From contig NZ_SLWS01000007.1 in NCBI RefSeq assembly GCF_004345645.1, positions 434,001 to 498,000 of the forward strand: a stretch of 64,000 bases of DNA, written 5' to 3'. This document shows positions 1 through 8,277 of the stretch, in pieces (the stretch's first letter is position 1; each line of letters starts with the position of its first letter). This stretch comes from Actinocrispum wychmicini (lineage in GTDB: Bacteria; Actinomycetota; Actinomycetes; Mycobacteriales; Pseudonocardiaceae). Position numbers and translations under genes: made by a program. The notes under the pieces were generated by a model, which had not been told where the DNA came from, did no database searches, and worked only from the letters and a program-made list of their open reading frames with translations.

Positions 1-462
1 GGCCCGTGGGTCTACACCATCGAAGCGGGCAAAAGCTGGTCCGACTACTGGAACGTGATCAACGACAAGAACCCGAACAGGAAAGGGGGCTACCAACTCG
101 ACCTGCATGGTCCCAACGGGTTCCTCCGGCAGTTCCGTGGCGATCTCAGCGTCGAGAACGCCAGCGGGAAGGCTTGGCCCCAAGTCAGTGGCTCGGCGCG
201 GGACGGCAAGTACATCCTGGCACTGACGAACACCGGTGCCGCGGCTTGCGTCTTCACCGTGCGCGACACCCGCGACGACACCGCCACACGGCAAGAGGAC
301 ACCACCTACACGGTCGAGGCCGCCAGCGCCGCGGAACACGAATGGAACCTGGACACCGACTACAACTGGTACGACCTGACTGTCACCGTGGACAGCAGCC
401 CCCAGTTCCACCACCGCTACGCTGGGCACGTCGAGAACGGAAAGCCGTCCAAGAGCGGCTGA
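1..462 (+). CDS. Phospholipase C, C-terminal part (truncated by window edge)
   Basis: Open reading frame running in from the left edge; only the last 153 residues are visible. They match the C-terminal beta-sandwich region (DUF756) of actinobacterial non-haemolytic phosphocholine/phosphoesterase-type phospholipase C: the GPNGFLRQFRGD segment, a VYTIEAGKSWSDYW start and a closing YNWYDLTVTV strand are typical. The catalytic phosphoesterase domain lies outside the window. These enzymes are exported and hydrolyse phospholipids outside the cell. The family assignment is from motif memory; the N-terminus, and so any signal peptide, cannot be seen. The next gene starts 20 bases downstream on the same strand. 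Confidence 0.8.
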   Translation, partial: GPWVYTIEAGKSWSDYWNVINDKNPNRKGGYQLDLHGPNGFLRQFRGDLSVENASGKAWPQVSGSARDGKYILALTNTGAAACVFTVRDTRDDTATRQEDTTYTVEAASAAEHEWNLDTDYNWYDLTVTVDSSPQFHHRYAGHVENGKPSKSG

Positions 463-482
463 TCGGTGAAAGGGCGCGTGGT

Positions 483-1136
483 GTGACGAGCAGCACAGAG
501 TCCACTGAGGCCAAATCCACGGCGGGACACGGGCCGCCCGGGTTCACCGCGGAACGAATGGGGATGTTCACCGACGCCGTACTGGCGATCGCGATCACGT
601 TGCTGGTGATCGAGATCAAACGGCCCGAGGGCGAGGACCTGGCGAGCGCGTCGGCACTGTGGCACTTCCTCACCCACGAGTGGGAGTCGTTCGTCGCGTT
701 CGTGCTGGCCTTTTTCCTGCTGTGGTCGGTATGGCGCCGGCACCACTTCTTCATCGACCGGGTCGACCGGCTCACCCGCGCCACCGCCGGCTGGCACGCG
801 CCGCTGTTGCTGCTGATCGCGTTCCTGCCGTTCCCGACCGCGCTGATCGGGCACGCGTTCGACAACCCGCTGGCGGTGTGCGTGTTCGCCGGGACCGAGG
901 CGGCGCTGCTGGCCTGCGAGGCCGGACTGAAGGAGTCCGCGATCCGGTCCGGCAGCGTCCCCGGCGATCCGCGCGACGTACGCCGCTCGGCCAGCGGGTC
1001 CTGGGCGGTCGCCGCGTTCTTCGCGATCACCGGCGGGCTCGCGTGGTGGGTCAGCCACCTCCCGCTGGTCTGGCTGGCCGCGCCGCTCGCCGCGCACTTC
1101 GGCGGCCGGCTCATCGAACGGTTCAGGCCGCGCTGA
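483..1136 (+). CDS. TMEM175-type potassium channel family (DUF1211) membrane protein
   Basis: A 217-residue integral membrane protein. After a short polar N-terminus comes ERMGMFTDAVLAIAITLLV, the signature of the first helix of the TMEM175/DUF1211 family (usual core FSDAVxAIxxTLL; here Thr replaces Ser). Further hydrophobic helices follow, with RRHHFFIDRVDRLTR between helices 2 and 3 (approximate positions), as in bacterial TMEM175 homologues. Bacterial members form tetrameric K+ channels. The GTG at 483 is chosen because a GAAAGGG ribosome site lies 8 bases before it; the frame stays open further upstream but there overlaps the phospholipase gene. The gene is convergent with the epimerase and 6 bases from it. 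Confidence 0.85.
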   Translation: MTSSTESTEAKSTAGHGPPGFTAERMGMFTDAVLAIAITLLVIEIKRPEGEDLASASALWHFLTHEWESFVAFVLAFFLLWSVWRRHHFFIDRVDRLTRATAGWHAPLLLLIAFLPFPTALIGHAFDNPLAVCVFAGTEAALLACEAGLKESAIRSGSVPGDPRDVRRSASGSWAVAAFFAITGGLAWWVSHLPLVWLAAPLAAHFGGRLIERFRPR

Positions 1137-1142
1137 CCCCGG

Positions 1143-2162
1143 TCACCAGATCCACGACTCGCCGGCCACCACCTGGACGACCTGGGCGATCTTCAGGCTG
1201 GACAGCGCGTCCCCGAACGGGCACGGCACACTGGACAGTCGCTTGTGGACGAAAGCGATATCGTCGAGCATGGCCAGCGCACGTTTTGCGACGCCCTCGT
1301 ACGGGCCGACCAGAGTGGCGAAGTCGGCGAGCACCTCCGGGCGTTCGGTGGAGCGGCGCAGCACGATCAGCGGCCGTTTGAGCACGGTGACCTCTTCCTG
1401 CACACCACCGGAGTCCGACACCACCAACGCGGCATGCCGGGCCAGGCTCAGGAACTCCTGGTAGTCCACCGGGGGCACCACGGTGAGCGGGTACAGCGCC
1501 GACGGCCGGCCGACCTGGTCGATCACGTCCGAAACGTGCGGGCACAAGGGCAGCAGGACCGGCCAACCCGCACGCGCCACCGCCATCAGTTCGGCCAGAA
1601 CGAACTCCAGGGTGTCGGTCGTGTTCTGGTGGTGGATCGTCGCCAGCACATACCCGTCCGGCCGTACCCCGTGTCGCGACAGGTACCGCAACCGCTCGTT
1701 CTCCTCCGGCAGCGCGTTGGTCACCGCCTCGACCGCCAACGCGCCAGTACGCACCACCCGCGCCCGATCGATACTCTCCGCCAGAAGGTTGTCCACGTTG
1801 CCCGAGGTCGCGGCACACAGATAGTCGGACAGGTGATCGATCAGCACCCGGTTGTGCTCCTCGGACGTGTGCATGTCACGGCTGCGCAGGCCCGCGTCCA
1901 CACGCAGTACGGGCGCGCCAGCCGCGTTCGCGGCCAGCGCGCCCTCCAACGCCGCCTCGGAGTCCCCTTGAACGACCACGAGGCTGGGTCGGCACCGGGT
2001 GAACAGCTCGGTCAGTTCGGCCGTGACCATCCGGTCGTGTCCGGTGTACACGAAGGCCTGCTGGACACCCACAGCCCTGATCACCGGTGTCATCCTGATC
2101 ATCCCCGCCCGGCTGCCCAGCACGAACACCACCGAGCCCGGGGTGAGGAAAGTTCTGGTCAT
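1143..2162 (-). CDS. wecB: UDP-N-acetylglucosamine 2-epimerase, divergent (non-hydrolysing type)
   Basis: A 339-residue protein with the WecB/MnaA layout: a Rossmann start with GSRAGMIRMTPVI, then QGDSEAAL, VDAGLRS, TSEEHNR, ATIHHQN, PPVDYQEF and SDSGGVQEE. The family interconverts UDP-GlcNAc and UDP-ManNAc for cell-surface polymers. Several positions differ from the norm: GTRPE at the N-terminus is replaced, the HVEAGLRS glutamate is Asp, and the HRREN loop is HHQN. The protein is also shorter than the usual roughly 370 residues. It may act on another nucleotide sugar or be weakly active. The ATG at 2162 has a GAAGGGAC ribosome site. A strong hairpin lies upstream, between it and the peptidase gene, so it probably has its own transcription start. 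Confidence 0.75.
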   Translation of the reverse strand: MTRTFLTPGSVVFVLGSRAGMIRMTPVIRAVGVQQAFVYTGHDRMVTAELTELFTRCRPSLVVVQGDSEAALEGALAANAAGAPVLRVDAGLRSRDMHTSEEHNRVLIDHLSDYLCAATSGNVDNLLAESIDRARVVRTGALAVEAVTNALPEENERLRYLSRHGVRPDGYVLATIHHQNTTDTLEFVLAELMAVARAGWPVLLPLCPHVSDVIDQVGRPSALYPLTVVPPVDYQEFLSLARHAALVVSDSGGVQEEVTVLKRPLIVLRRSTERPEVLADFATLVGPYEGVAKRALAMLDDIAFVHKRLSSVPCPFGDALSSLKIAQVVQVVAGESWIW

Positions 2163-2184
2163 CGCCGTCCCTTCGGCAGGATGG

Positions 2185-2226
2185 CCTGGGCACGGCGGGG
2201 AGTGCGGGTCGCACGCCGTGCCCAGG
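2185..2226 (-). terminator. Hairpin terminator downstream of the peptidase gene
   Basis: The 13-base arms CCTGGGCACGGCG and CGCCGTGCCCAGG pair perfectly, and the loop contains a second stem (TGCG/CGCA). It lies 16 bases after the peptidase stop and 23 bases before the epimerase start. There is no T-run, as is common for actinobacterial terminators. Confidence 0.75.
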
Positions 2227-2241
2227 CGGTTCTGGGGTGGT

Positions 2242-3996
2242 TTACTTGTGGCCCAGGATCCGGGTTGCCGATTCCTTGGATGGGTTGGCGGGCACGCCGC
2301 CGAGCACGGACTTGGAGCCGAGCCCGACGGGGTTGGCGACCGCGGCGGCGTTGGCCTTGTCCCCGATCTCCTTCAGCGTCGTGCTGTCCGACGACACCTT
2401 GTCGCCCTCGGTGGAACCGGTGTCCGTGGACTTCGCCGTGTCACCGGCTTTGTCCGTGTCCTTCGGCTTCGGCAACGGATGCGCGTCGCACGTCACATCG
2501 GCGTCCGGCAGGGTCCCGTCGAGCAGATAGTTCGTGGCGTACTTGTCGATGCAGGAGTTGTTGACCCACGACTCGTTGTACAGACCGTGCGAGCCGCCGC
2601 CCTTCTCCACGATCATCCGGGAACCCGGGAGCAGCTTGTGGGTCTGGACCGCGCCTTCGTACGGCGTCGCGGCGTCCATGGTGCCCTGCAGCAGCATGAT
2701 GCCCGGGACGTCCTTGCCGGTGATCTCGACCGGGTCGTGCGATTTGGCGTTCCAGTACGCGCAGGGCAGGTTCATCCAGGCGTTCGCCCAGGTCTCGAAC
2801 GGCGCCTTCATGTCGTAGTCGGTGTTGTCCTGGTCCCAGGTCTCCCATTTCGTCGGCCACTTCGAGTCGGCGCACTCGACCGCCGAGTAGACCGCGTTCG
2901 AGTTCTCGTTGTCCGCGGTGCGCGGGTCGTGGTACTTGTTGGTGACGAAGGACTTGATGCCGGAGACGTCGTCTTTGTTGACGTAGTCGCTGAACGCCTG
3001 CGCGTTCCTGAGCCAGTACACGTCGTAGTAGCCGGAGTTGAGGAGCATCGTGTCCAGTTCGTCCGGGCCGACGACACCGACCGGTTTGTCCTTGAGAGCC
3101 TTGCGCGCCTTGGTGTACGCCGCCTGCACGTCGTCCTTGGTCTTGCCCAGCTTGTACACCGAGTCGTACTGCGCGATCCAGCCGAAGTACAGGTCGATCC
3201 GGTTCTGGAAGGCGACGTTCTGGTCAAGGTTTCCCTGATAGCCCAGGTTGGCCGTGGACGCGTTCATGACACTGTCGAGCAGCATCCGGTTGACCTTGTC
3301 CGGGAACAGCTGTGCGTAGACCGTGCCCAGGTACGTGCCGTACGAGACACCGTAGTAGTTGATCTTCGACTCGCCGATAGCTTCCCTGATCTTGTCGATG
3401 TCCTTGGCGGTGTTCGCCGTGGTCAGGTAAGGGATCTCCGAACCGGAGTTGGTTCCGCAACCGTCCGCGTAGTCCTTGGCACGCTTGACGAACGCGGCCT
3501 TGTCGTCCTTACTGGACGGTTGGGTGTCGGCAGCGGGCATCGCGAAGAACGTCGAGCCGTCCACACAGGAGATGGGATTGCTCTGGCCGACCCCGCGCGG
3601 GTCGAAGCCGATGATGTCGTACGCCTTGCGCACACTGTCCGGGAAACTGTCGGCCCAGTACAGGCCGCTGCCACCGGGACCGCCCGGGTTGAACAGGATG
3701 ACGCCCTTGCGGTCCTCCGGCTTGCCGGTGGCCTTGGCGATGCTCACCCTGATCGAGAGCTTCGGCCCCTTAGGCTGGACGTAGTCGAGCGGAACCGTCA
3801 CATCGCCGCACTTGTAGCCGGAGGAAGCGCCATCACCCGTACAGTCCTGGGTGAACACCTTGTCCGACGCGGCCGGCCGTCCCGCCGATGCCGCGTCCGC
3901 GTACGAACCCGCGAGTGCGACGCCCGAGACAAGAACCCCAGCCGACGCGACCGCGAACCATCGCACGGGATTCCTCCCGCTGTTTCTGTTTGCCAT
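2242..3996 (-). CDS. Secreted tripeptidyl aminopeptidase-like alpha/beta hydrolase
   Basis: A 584-residue exported serine hydrolase of the actinomycete tripeptidyl-aminopeptidase (SlpD/SlpE/TAP) group, which removes short peptides from protein N-termini outside the cell. An N-terminal signal peptide (about residues 1-37) is followed by a mature start containing DCTGDG and CGDVTVPLDY. The oxyanion loop is NPGGPGGSG, the nucleophile is Ser218 in GVSYGTYLG, and the likely acid and base are Asp441 (QGTMDAATP) and His470 (GGGSHGLYN). ATG 3996 is chosen over an upstream in-frame start because GGCAGGAG precedes it and the signal peptide begins there. The C-terminal tail carries the TAP-like region with Cys residues. 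A hairpin closes the unit. Confidence 0.88.
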   Translation of the reverse strand: MANRNSGRNPVRWFAVASAGVLVSGVALAGSYADAASAGRPAASDKVFTQDCTGDGASSGYKCGDVTVPLDYVQPKGPKLSIRVSIAKATGKPEDRKGVILFNPGGPGGSGLYWADSFPDSVRKAYDIIGFDPRGVGQSNPISCVDGSTFFAMPAADTQPSSKDDKAAFVKRAKDYADGCGTNSGSEIPYLTTANTAKDIDKIREAIGESKINYYGVSYGTYLGTVYAQLFPDKVNRMLLDSVMNASTANLGYQGNLDQNVAFQNRIDLYFGWIAQYDSVYKLGKTKDDVQAAYTKARKALKDKPVGVVGPDELDTMLLNSGYYDVYWLRNAQAFSDYVNKDDVSGIKSFVTNKYHDPRTADNENSNAVYSAVECADSKWPTKWETWDQDNTDYDMKAPFETWANAWMNLPCAYWNAKSHDPVEITGKDVPGIMLLQGTMDAATPYEGAVQTHKLLPGSRMIVEKGGGSHGLYNESWVNNSCIDKYATNYLLDGTLPDADVTCDAHPLPKPKDTDKAGDTAKSTDTGSTEGDKVSSDSTTLKEIGDKANAAAVANPVGLGSKSVLGGVPANPSKESATRILGHK

Positions 3997-4332
3997 TCCT
4001 ACTCCTGCCCTCGCCCAGCACACACAGCGACCCCTGCCAGCGCCTGTGGTTGCATACCGATCTTCGTCAGATCGCGCTCTGCCGGGCAATACCGCCGCCA
4101 GCCAGAACCCGGATACCGCCTGGGTTCACCGCGCCGCCTCCCCCGGCAGCAGGACGGCCTAACTAACTACCCCAACCGGGGGACGTGACGCGTGGGCGTA
4201 GACAAATGGCGGTACCAGCAGGGATGCTATGTCCTTCGTGGACGGTAGCGACGCGTCTGCCGTCATTGTGGCGTTCAACGATGAACTCCGCCCATAATCC
4301 GAATATTCTTCGCATAGGGCAGGGGTCGAGGG
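3997..4332. other. Divergent intergenic region, peptidase / histidine kinase
   Basis: This 336-base region separates two divergent units and must hold both promoters. I see only the ribosome sites (GGCAGGAG for the peptidase, GGTCGAGGG for the kinase) and a short CCCC-AACC-GGGG inverted repeat near 4170. ORFs through it on either strand have no recognisable protein features. Confidence 0.4.
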
Positions 4333-5472
4333 ATGACCGGACCACGTCGGACCGCGATGGCCGATCTGGCACTGGTTCTCGCGCTCCTGGCCACGCAATG
4401 GCCGCCGCCACACGATTTTCTTGAGCTGCACCTGCGGATGCGCTGGCTGGCCGTGGCCATCGCGGTCGTGGGCATCGGTTGCCTGACGATGCGGAGGCGG
4501 TATCCGCGGGCTGTGTTCTGCGCGGTGGTCCTCGCGCACGGGTGCCTGGTGTTGCTGCTCGACGATCCACGGTGGATGGGAACCGGCTACGCGGCGTTCG
4601 TCGCGTTGTACGGCGTGGCCTACCGGTCGTCGCTGCCCGCCGCGATCGTCGCCGGCGTGGTCACAGCGGTGATCAGCGAGGGCAATTATCACGCCATCAT
4701 GCCGGATGCCAGCGGCTTGATCCCCAGTGTCTGCCTGGTCGTGATCGTGATCGTCGTCCTCGGTCGCACCCGCCGCACCCGGGCGCGGGACGCCGCCCGC
4801 CTGGACCAGATGGTGCACCTGCTCGACCAGACCCGCTCACGGGTGGTGAGCGAAGTCGTCGCGGTCGAGCGCCACCGGATCGCCAGCGAGCTGCACGACG
4901 TGGTGGCGCACAGCCTCGCCATCGTGGTGGTCCGCGCCGGCGCCGCCCGCGTGCTCCTGCCGGACAATCCCACCGAAGCGACCGCCGCACTGACCGCGAT
5001 CGAGTCAGTCACCGGCACCGCACTGTCCGAAATGGACGGACTGCTGGTGGTGCCCGGCGGCACACCCAGTCCAGGTATCCACCACCTGGAGGAGCTGGTC
5101 GGCATGCTGCGCGCCACCGGAATGACAGTGGACCTCCAGCGGCACGGCCCGCCGTACCCGCTCCCCGAGGCAGGCGACCACGTCGCCTTCCGGGTCGTCC
5201 GGGAGGCCCTCACCAACGTACTCAAACACGCCCGACACGGCACGGCCGAGGTGACGTTGCGCTACCTGCCCGGCGGGCTCCAGATCGACGTACACAACCT
5301 GCCACCGAGCGATCCCCGCCCGCCCAGCCTGCCACCCTCCGGCCACGGACTCGCCGGCCTGCGCACACGGCTGGAATCGCTCGGCGGCTCGTTGCGAGCC
5401 GGCCCCGTCGACGACGGCTTCCGGGTGACCGCCGTCCTTCCCCGCTCGACACGACAGGGAGCAGTGTGGTGA
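4333..5472 (+). CDS. Sensor histidine kinase, NarL/DesK (HisKA_3) family
   Basis: A 379-residue membrane kinase. The N-terminal half (about 1-150) holds several hydrophobic helices with very short loops, as in DesK-like intramembrane sensors. A linker follows, then the dimerisation box ERHRIASELHDVVAHSL with the phospho-acceptor at His188. The HATPase domain shows the N-box REALTNVLKHAR and the G-box GHGLAGLRTRLESLGG. It would autophosphorylate and pass phosphate to the response regulator encoded next, whose start overlaps its stop by a few bases, so the two are translationally coupled. The signal is unknown. ATG 4333 follows GGTCGAGGG. Confidence 0.9.
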   Translation: MTGPRRTAMADLALVLALLATQWPPPHDFLELHLRMRWLAVAIAVVGIGCLTMRRRYPRAVFCAVVLAHGCLVLLLDDPRWMGTGYAAFVALYGVAYRSSLPAAIVAGVVTAVISEGNYHAIMPDASGLIPSVCLVVIVIVVLGRTRRTRARDAARLDQMVHLLDQTRSRVVSEVVAVERHRIASELHDVVAHSLAIVVVRAGAARVLLPDNPTEATAALTAIESVTGTALSEMDGLLVVPGGTPSPGIHHLEELVGMLRATGMTVDLQRHGPPYPLPEAGDHVAFRVVREALTNVLKHARHGTAEVTLRYLPGGLQIDVHNLPPSDPRPPSLPPSGHGLAGLRTRLESLGGSLRAGPVDDGFRVTAVLPRSTRQGAVW

Positions 5473-6167
5473 CTACCAGGGTGATCGTGGTGGACGACCA
5501 GGACATGGTCCGCGCCGGGTTCGTGTCGATCCTGACCGCCGAACCCGACATCGAGGTGGTCGACCAGGCCGGCGACGGCGCCACAGCCATCCAGTCCGCG
5601 CTGACCCACCGGCCGCACGTGGTGGTGATGGACATCAGGATGCCCGTCATCGACGGCACCGAGGCCACCCGCAGGATCCTCGAGGCAGCCGGGCCGGCGG
5701 TGGCGGTGCTGGTGCTGACCAGTTTCGACGTCGACGAACACGTCTACAGCGCGTTGCGGGCCGGCGCGGCCGGCTACCTGCTCAAGGACGCGCCACCGGA
5801 GGAACTGATCCGGGCGGTCCGGGCAGTCGCCGCCGGCCAAGCACTACTCGCACCCAGCGTCGCCCGCAGACTGATCGACGAGTTCGTCCGGACCCCGGTC
5901 AGCTCCGGCGAAGCCCGACTACGACTGTCCACCCTGACCGAACGGGAACTCCAGGTGATGGAACTGGTGGCACACGGCCTGACCAACACAACCATCGCAC
6001 AACGACTGGCCGTAGCCGAGGCAACAGCCAAAACCCACCTGAACCGACTGATGGCCAAACTCGAACTGTCCTCCCGCGCCCAGGTGGTGTCCCTGGCGTA
6101 CGCCACCGGTCTGGTCAGCCCTCTGCGTGCCGTCCGTCAGCCGAATGGCGGCGGGCACGAGAGCTGA
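5469..6167 (+). CDS. Response regulator, NarL/FixJ family
   Basis: A 232-residue two-component regulator. The receiver domain (about 1-120) has VDDQDMVR, the phospho-acceptor Asp55 in VVMDIRMP, the switch Thr in VLVLTSFD and Lys in YLLKDAPPEEL. The C-terminal LuxR-type HTH (about 155-220) shows LTERELQVMELVAHGLTN, then the recognition helix around AEATAKTHLNRLMAKL. It pairs with the kinase just upstream; start and stop overlap. Two adjacent GTG codons, 5466 and 5469, could start it. 5469 is chosen because AGGGAG lies 7 bases before it. Confidence 0.9.
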   Translation: MTTRVIVVDDQDMVRAGFVSILTAEPDIEVVDQAGDGATAIQSALTHRPHVVVMDIRMPVIDGTEATRRILEAAGPAVAVLVLTSFDVDEHVYSALRAGAAGYLLKDAPPEELIRAVRAVAAGQALLAPSVARRLIDEFVRTPVSSGEARLRLSTLTERELQVMELVAHGLTNTTIAQRLAVAEATAKTHLNRLMAKLELSSRAQVVSLAYATGLVSPLRAVRQPNGGGHES

Positions 6168-6175
6168 CCGCCGCC
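6147..6175 (+). terminator. Weak GC hairpin at the end of the two-component operon
   Basis: The arms GGCGGCGG and CCGCCGCC span the stop codon of the response regulator, and a second small stem (CGGACT/AGTCCG) follows at 6179-6193. The position between convergent genes supports a terminator. The stem is only 8 bp, so confidence is modest. Confidence 0.45.
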
Positions 6176-6185
6176 GTTCGGACTG

Positions 6186-7229
6186 TCAGTCCGTGTTGAT
6201 CTGGACCTTGCGCAGGGTGAAGGTGTCGCTCGGGTGGCCGGCGCCGAAGTCGGCGATGTGTCCGAAGAGGACGTACGTCGTCCCGGACGGTCCGGCGGTG
6301 ATGCCGGTCGGCAGCACCTCGTTCAGGACGATGGTCGACGTCACGGTGGCTTTGCGCCAGCCGTTGTACGGGCTGATGGTCTGCACCGCGCCAGTCGGCC
6401 CGCCAAACCCGTTGCTGATCGCGGCGAGCGACCCGTCCGGCAGCGTCCGGACGTCGTCGACGAAGGTCAACAGCCCGCCGCTCAACGCGACCTGGCTCAA
6501 CGCCGCCGGCGCGCCGACCGGCACCCGCCACACCGTACCGTCAGCCTTGGTGACGACGAGCAGATTGCCCGGTGCCCAAGCCACAGCGGTCAGGCCGAAG
6601 TTGGGCGGCGTACCCGGCAGCGATCCGTTGCCCGCGAGCCGGTCGTCGCGGACGAGCACATCCGCGTGGCCGGTCACGCCGACCCGGTAGATGATCGGGG
6701 CGGCGCCGTCCGTGACGTACGCCGTCCCATCGGGTGCGATCGCGATCTCGTTGGCGAAGTGCAGGCCACCGTCATGGGCGACCGCGGCCAGGTCGACATA
6801 CCAGTTGGTGGCGCCGTCGTCGATGCCGTAGCTGCCGAGACCCGACAGCCGGAACACCGTGTCGGGCGAGCTGTGCACGCCGACACCCAGGTCGAGGTTG
6901 GTGACCAGGACCCGGCGCCGGAGTTCGTCAACGCGCACCCCTGCGGTGGAGACGAGTTGCGGGTCGTCGACGAGCGTCTGGATCGAGCCGTCGGTGCGGA
7001 CCGTCGAGACCGTGCCATTGCGCACGGAGCCGACGATGAACTGGTTGCTGATCGAGTCGTAGCCGACCGACTCCGGTAGCAGTGCCGGCGCGTGGACCTC
7101 GATCAGTCCGGGTGGCCGGTGGCCGAAGTCGGGCCCGGCCGACCCCGCATCCGCGGCGGCCGGGGCCGCAGCTCCCAGCGCGGCACTGAGCAGTGTCGCC
7201 GTCGCGAGCCGCCCCATGGTGGTACGCAT
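6186..7229 (-). CDS. Secreted beta-propeller protein, SMP-30/ScyD-ScyE-like
   Basis: A 347-residue exported protein with an Ala-rich signal peptide (about 1-27). It then shows repeated propeller blades: short strands ending in Gly-Thr-Val or Gly-Ser turns, such as ESVGYDSISNQFIVGS, NEIAIAPDGTAYVTDG and DDVRTLPDGSLAAIS. This pattern matches the ScyD/ScyE and SMP-30/gluconolactonase-like six-bladed propellers that bind or hydrolyse small ligands outside the cell. No specific substrate can be named. ATG 7229 is preferred to ATG 7247 because GGAGG directly abuts the latter and sits 11 bases before the former. A palindromic operator candidate lies 25 bases upstream. Confidence 0.7.
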   Translation of the reverse strand: MRTTMGRLATATLLSAALGAAAPAAADAGSAGPDFGHRPPGLIEVHAPALLPESVGYDSISNQFIVGSVRNGTVSTVRTDGSIQTLVDDPQLVSTAGVRVDELRRRVLVTNLDLGVGVHSSPDTVFRLSGLGSYGIDDGATNWYVDLAAVAHDGGLHFANEIAIAPDGTAYVTDGAAPIIYRVGVTGHADVLVRDDRLAGNGSLPGTPPNFGLTAVAWAPGNLLVVTKADGTVWRVPVGAPAALSQVALSGGLLTFVDDVRTLPDGSLAAISNGFGGPTGAVQTISPYNGWRKATVTSTIVLNEVLPTGITAGPSGTTYVLFGHIADFGAGHPSDTFTLRKVQINTD

Positions 7230-7253
7230 CGTGGCGTCATCCTCCAAGTTGAG

Positions 7254-7269
7254 TTAGTCAGATGACTAA
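7254..7269. promoter_or_regulatory. Candidate operator, perfect 7-bp inverted repeat
   Basis: TTAGTCA-GA-TGACTAA, perfectly symmetric with a 2-base spacer, lies 25 bases upstream of the propeller gene start. The size and symmetry fit a MarR- or TetR-type operator. No regulator gene is adjacent. Confidence 0.5.
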
Positions 7270-7605
7270 AACGTAGAGCGGCGGAGGTGTGCACGGCCAT
7301 TGCCGTTCGCGACCCGGGCATGTCCGTTTGACTCACGGCCGCGGCGCGTGGGGTTAGCCGTTGACGAGGGTCAGCGGCTCGCCGGGGCAGCGCTGCGCTC
7401 GGTGAGCCGCTCGTCCAGGGATGACCACGCCGTTGGCGGGATGCCTAAGGGACCGTCGGCGGTTCCGGCGGTTGCTCCGCCTTTGATGCCCGCGTCATGA
7501 ACGAGGACCGGGGTGGTCCCCGATCACGACCACGTTCAACTGGTGTCCGCCAAACGGGGCAAGCCCGTGTGAATTCAGGCAACTCTCGCGAAATGTCGGA
7601 CGTCA

Positions 7606-7770
7606 CCAAGGGCATCTGTCGAAGAACTCGTCCCGCAGTGTCTTGTGCAGGCGCAGGATCTTGTCTGTAGTGGTTGGCGAGGCGGGCCTGGTCAGCCGAT
7701 GTTTGATCCTGTTGTCCCGACAGATCCTTTCGAACAACACCTCCACCGGTTGCGGCCTGACGTTGCACAA
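7606..7770 (-). pseudogene. IS481-type transposase remnant
   Basis: One reverse-strand frame reads VEVLFERICRDN, then HRLTRPASPTTTDKI and LHKTLRDEFFDRC before a stop. This is the conserved catalytic-core segment of IS481/rve-family transposases (usual form HRLT-PRSPTTTGK-ER-HKTLR-EF). No start, no DDE triad in full and no terminal repeats are visible, so it is a decayed fragment. It lies just beyond the toxin-immunity pair, where IS scars are common. The surrounding stretch 7230-7605 contains no gene I can support. Confidence 0.7.
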
Positions 7771-7842
7771 CCCCGCCCACACCTGACTCGATGGCGCGGG
7801 GAAAGGTCCGCGGCATCAGCCAGGTCCGAAACCGTGGGACAG

Positions 7843-8277
7843 TCACCGCCGCCGAACGCTGTCGCGCCACTCCTGGTAGTTGTTCTTCTGCTGCTCGACA
7901 GTACCGAGGGCAGCCGCCGCCGCCTCGGCAAAGATGTTCACGAGATCCTCTTTGGCCATGTCCCGGCCGGTGTGCAGGACGTAGACCCGACGCGCGCCAA
8001 CCATGTCGCGCACCATGCCCGAGGGGTAGGTGTCCTTACGTGCGCCCTGAACCGCTATCGACCAGCCACCGGGTTCCAGTTCCAGGCGAATCTCCTGTAG
8101 CGCCTGGAACAAGTCGCGCCCTCGGGCGGCCACCGGCCCGGCCGGTCCGTCAAGGTCGATCGAGTACGAGCAGTCCGGGTAGCTTCGCCAGGTCAGTGCG
8201 CACGTCACCGGCTCCGGACCACCGAGCACAAGCACGCTGACCAGGTTTTCCTCATCGATGGTCTCACCGCTGGTCAT
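7843..8277 (-). CDS. Presumed immunity protein for the Rhs/ADP-ribosyltransferase toxin
   Basis: A 144-residue cytosolic protein without signal peptide or membrane helix. The central part (LFQALQEIRLELEPGGWSI, then GARKDTYPSGMVRDM) and the end (KEDLVNIFAEA, GTVEQQ) recall a small actinobacterial family found beside polymorphic toxins; I do not recognise a named Imm domain. Its ATG overlaps the stop of the Rhs toxin gene by four bases, the usual arrangement of a toxin followed by its immunity gene and a sign of coupled translation. By position it would bind and block the C-terminal ADP-ribosyltransferase in the producing cell. The role is inferred from context. Confidence 0.75.
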   Translation of the reverse strand: MTSGETIDEENLVSVLVLGGPEPVTCALTWRSYPDCSYSIDLDGPAGPVAARGRDLFQALQEIRLELEPGGWSIAVQGARKDTYPSGMVRDMVGARRVYVLHTGRDMAKEDLVNIFAEAAAAALGTVEQQKNNYQEWRDSVRRR

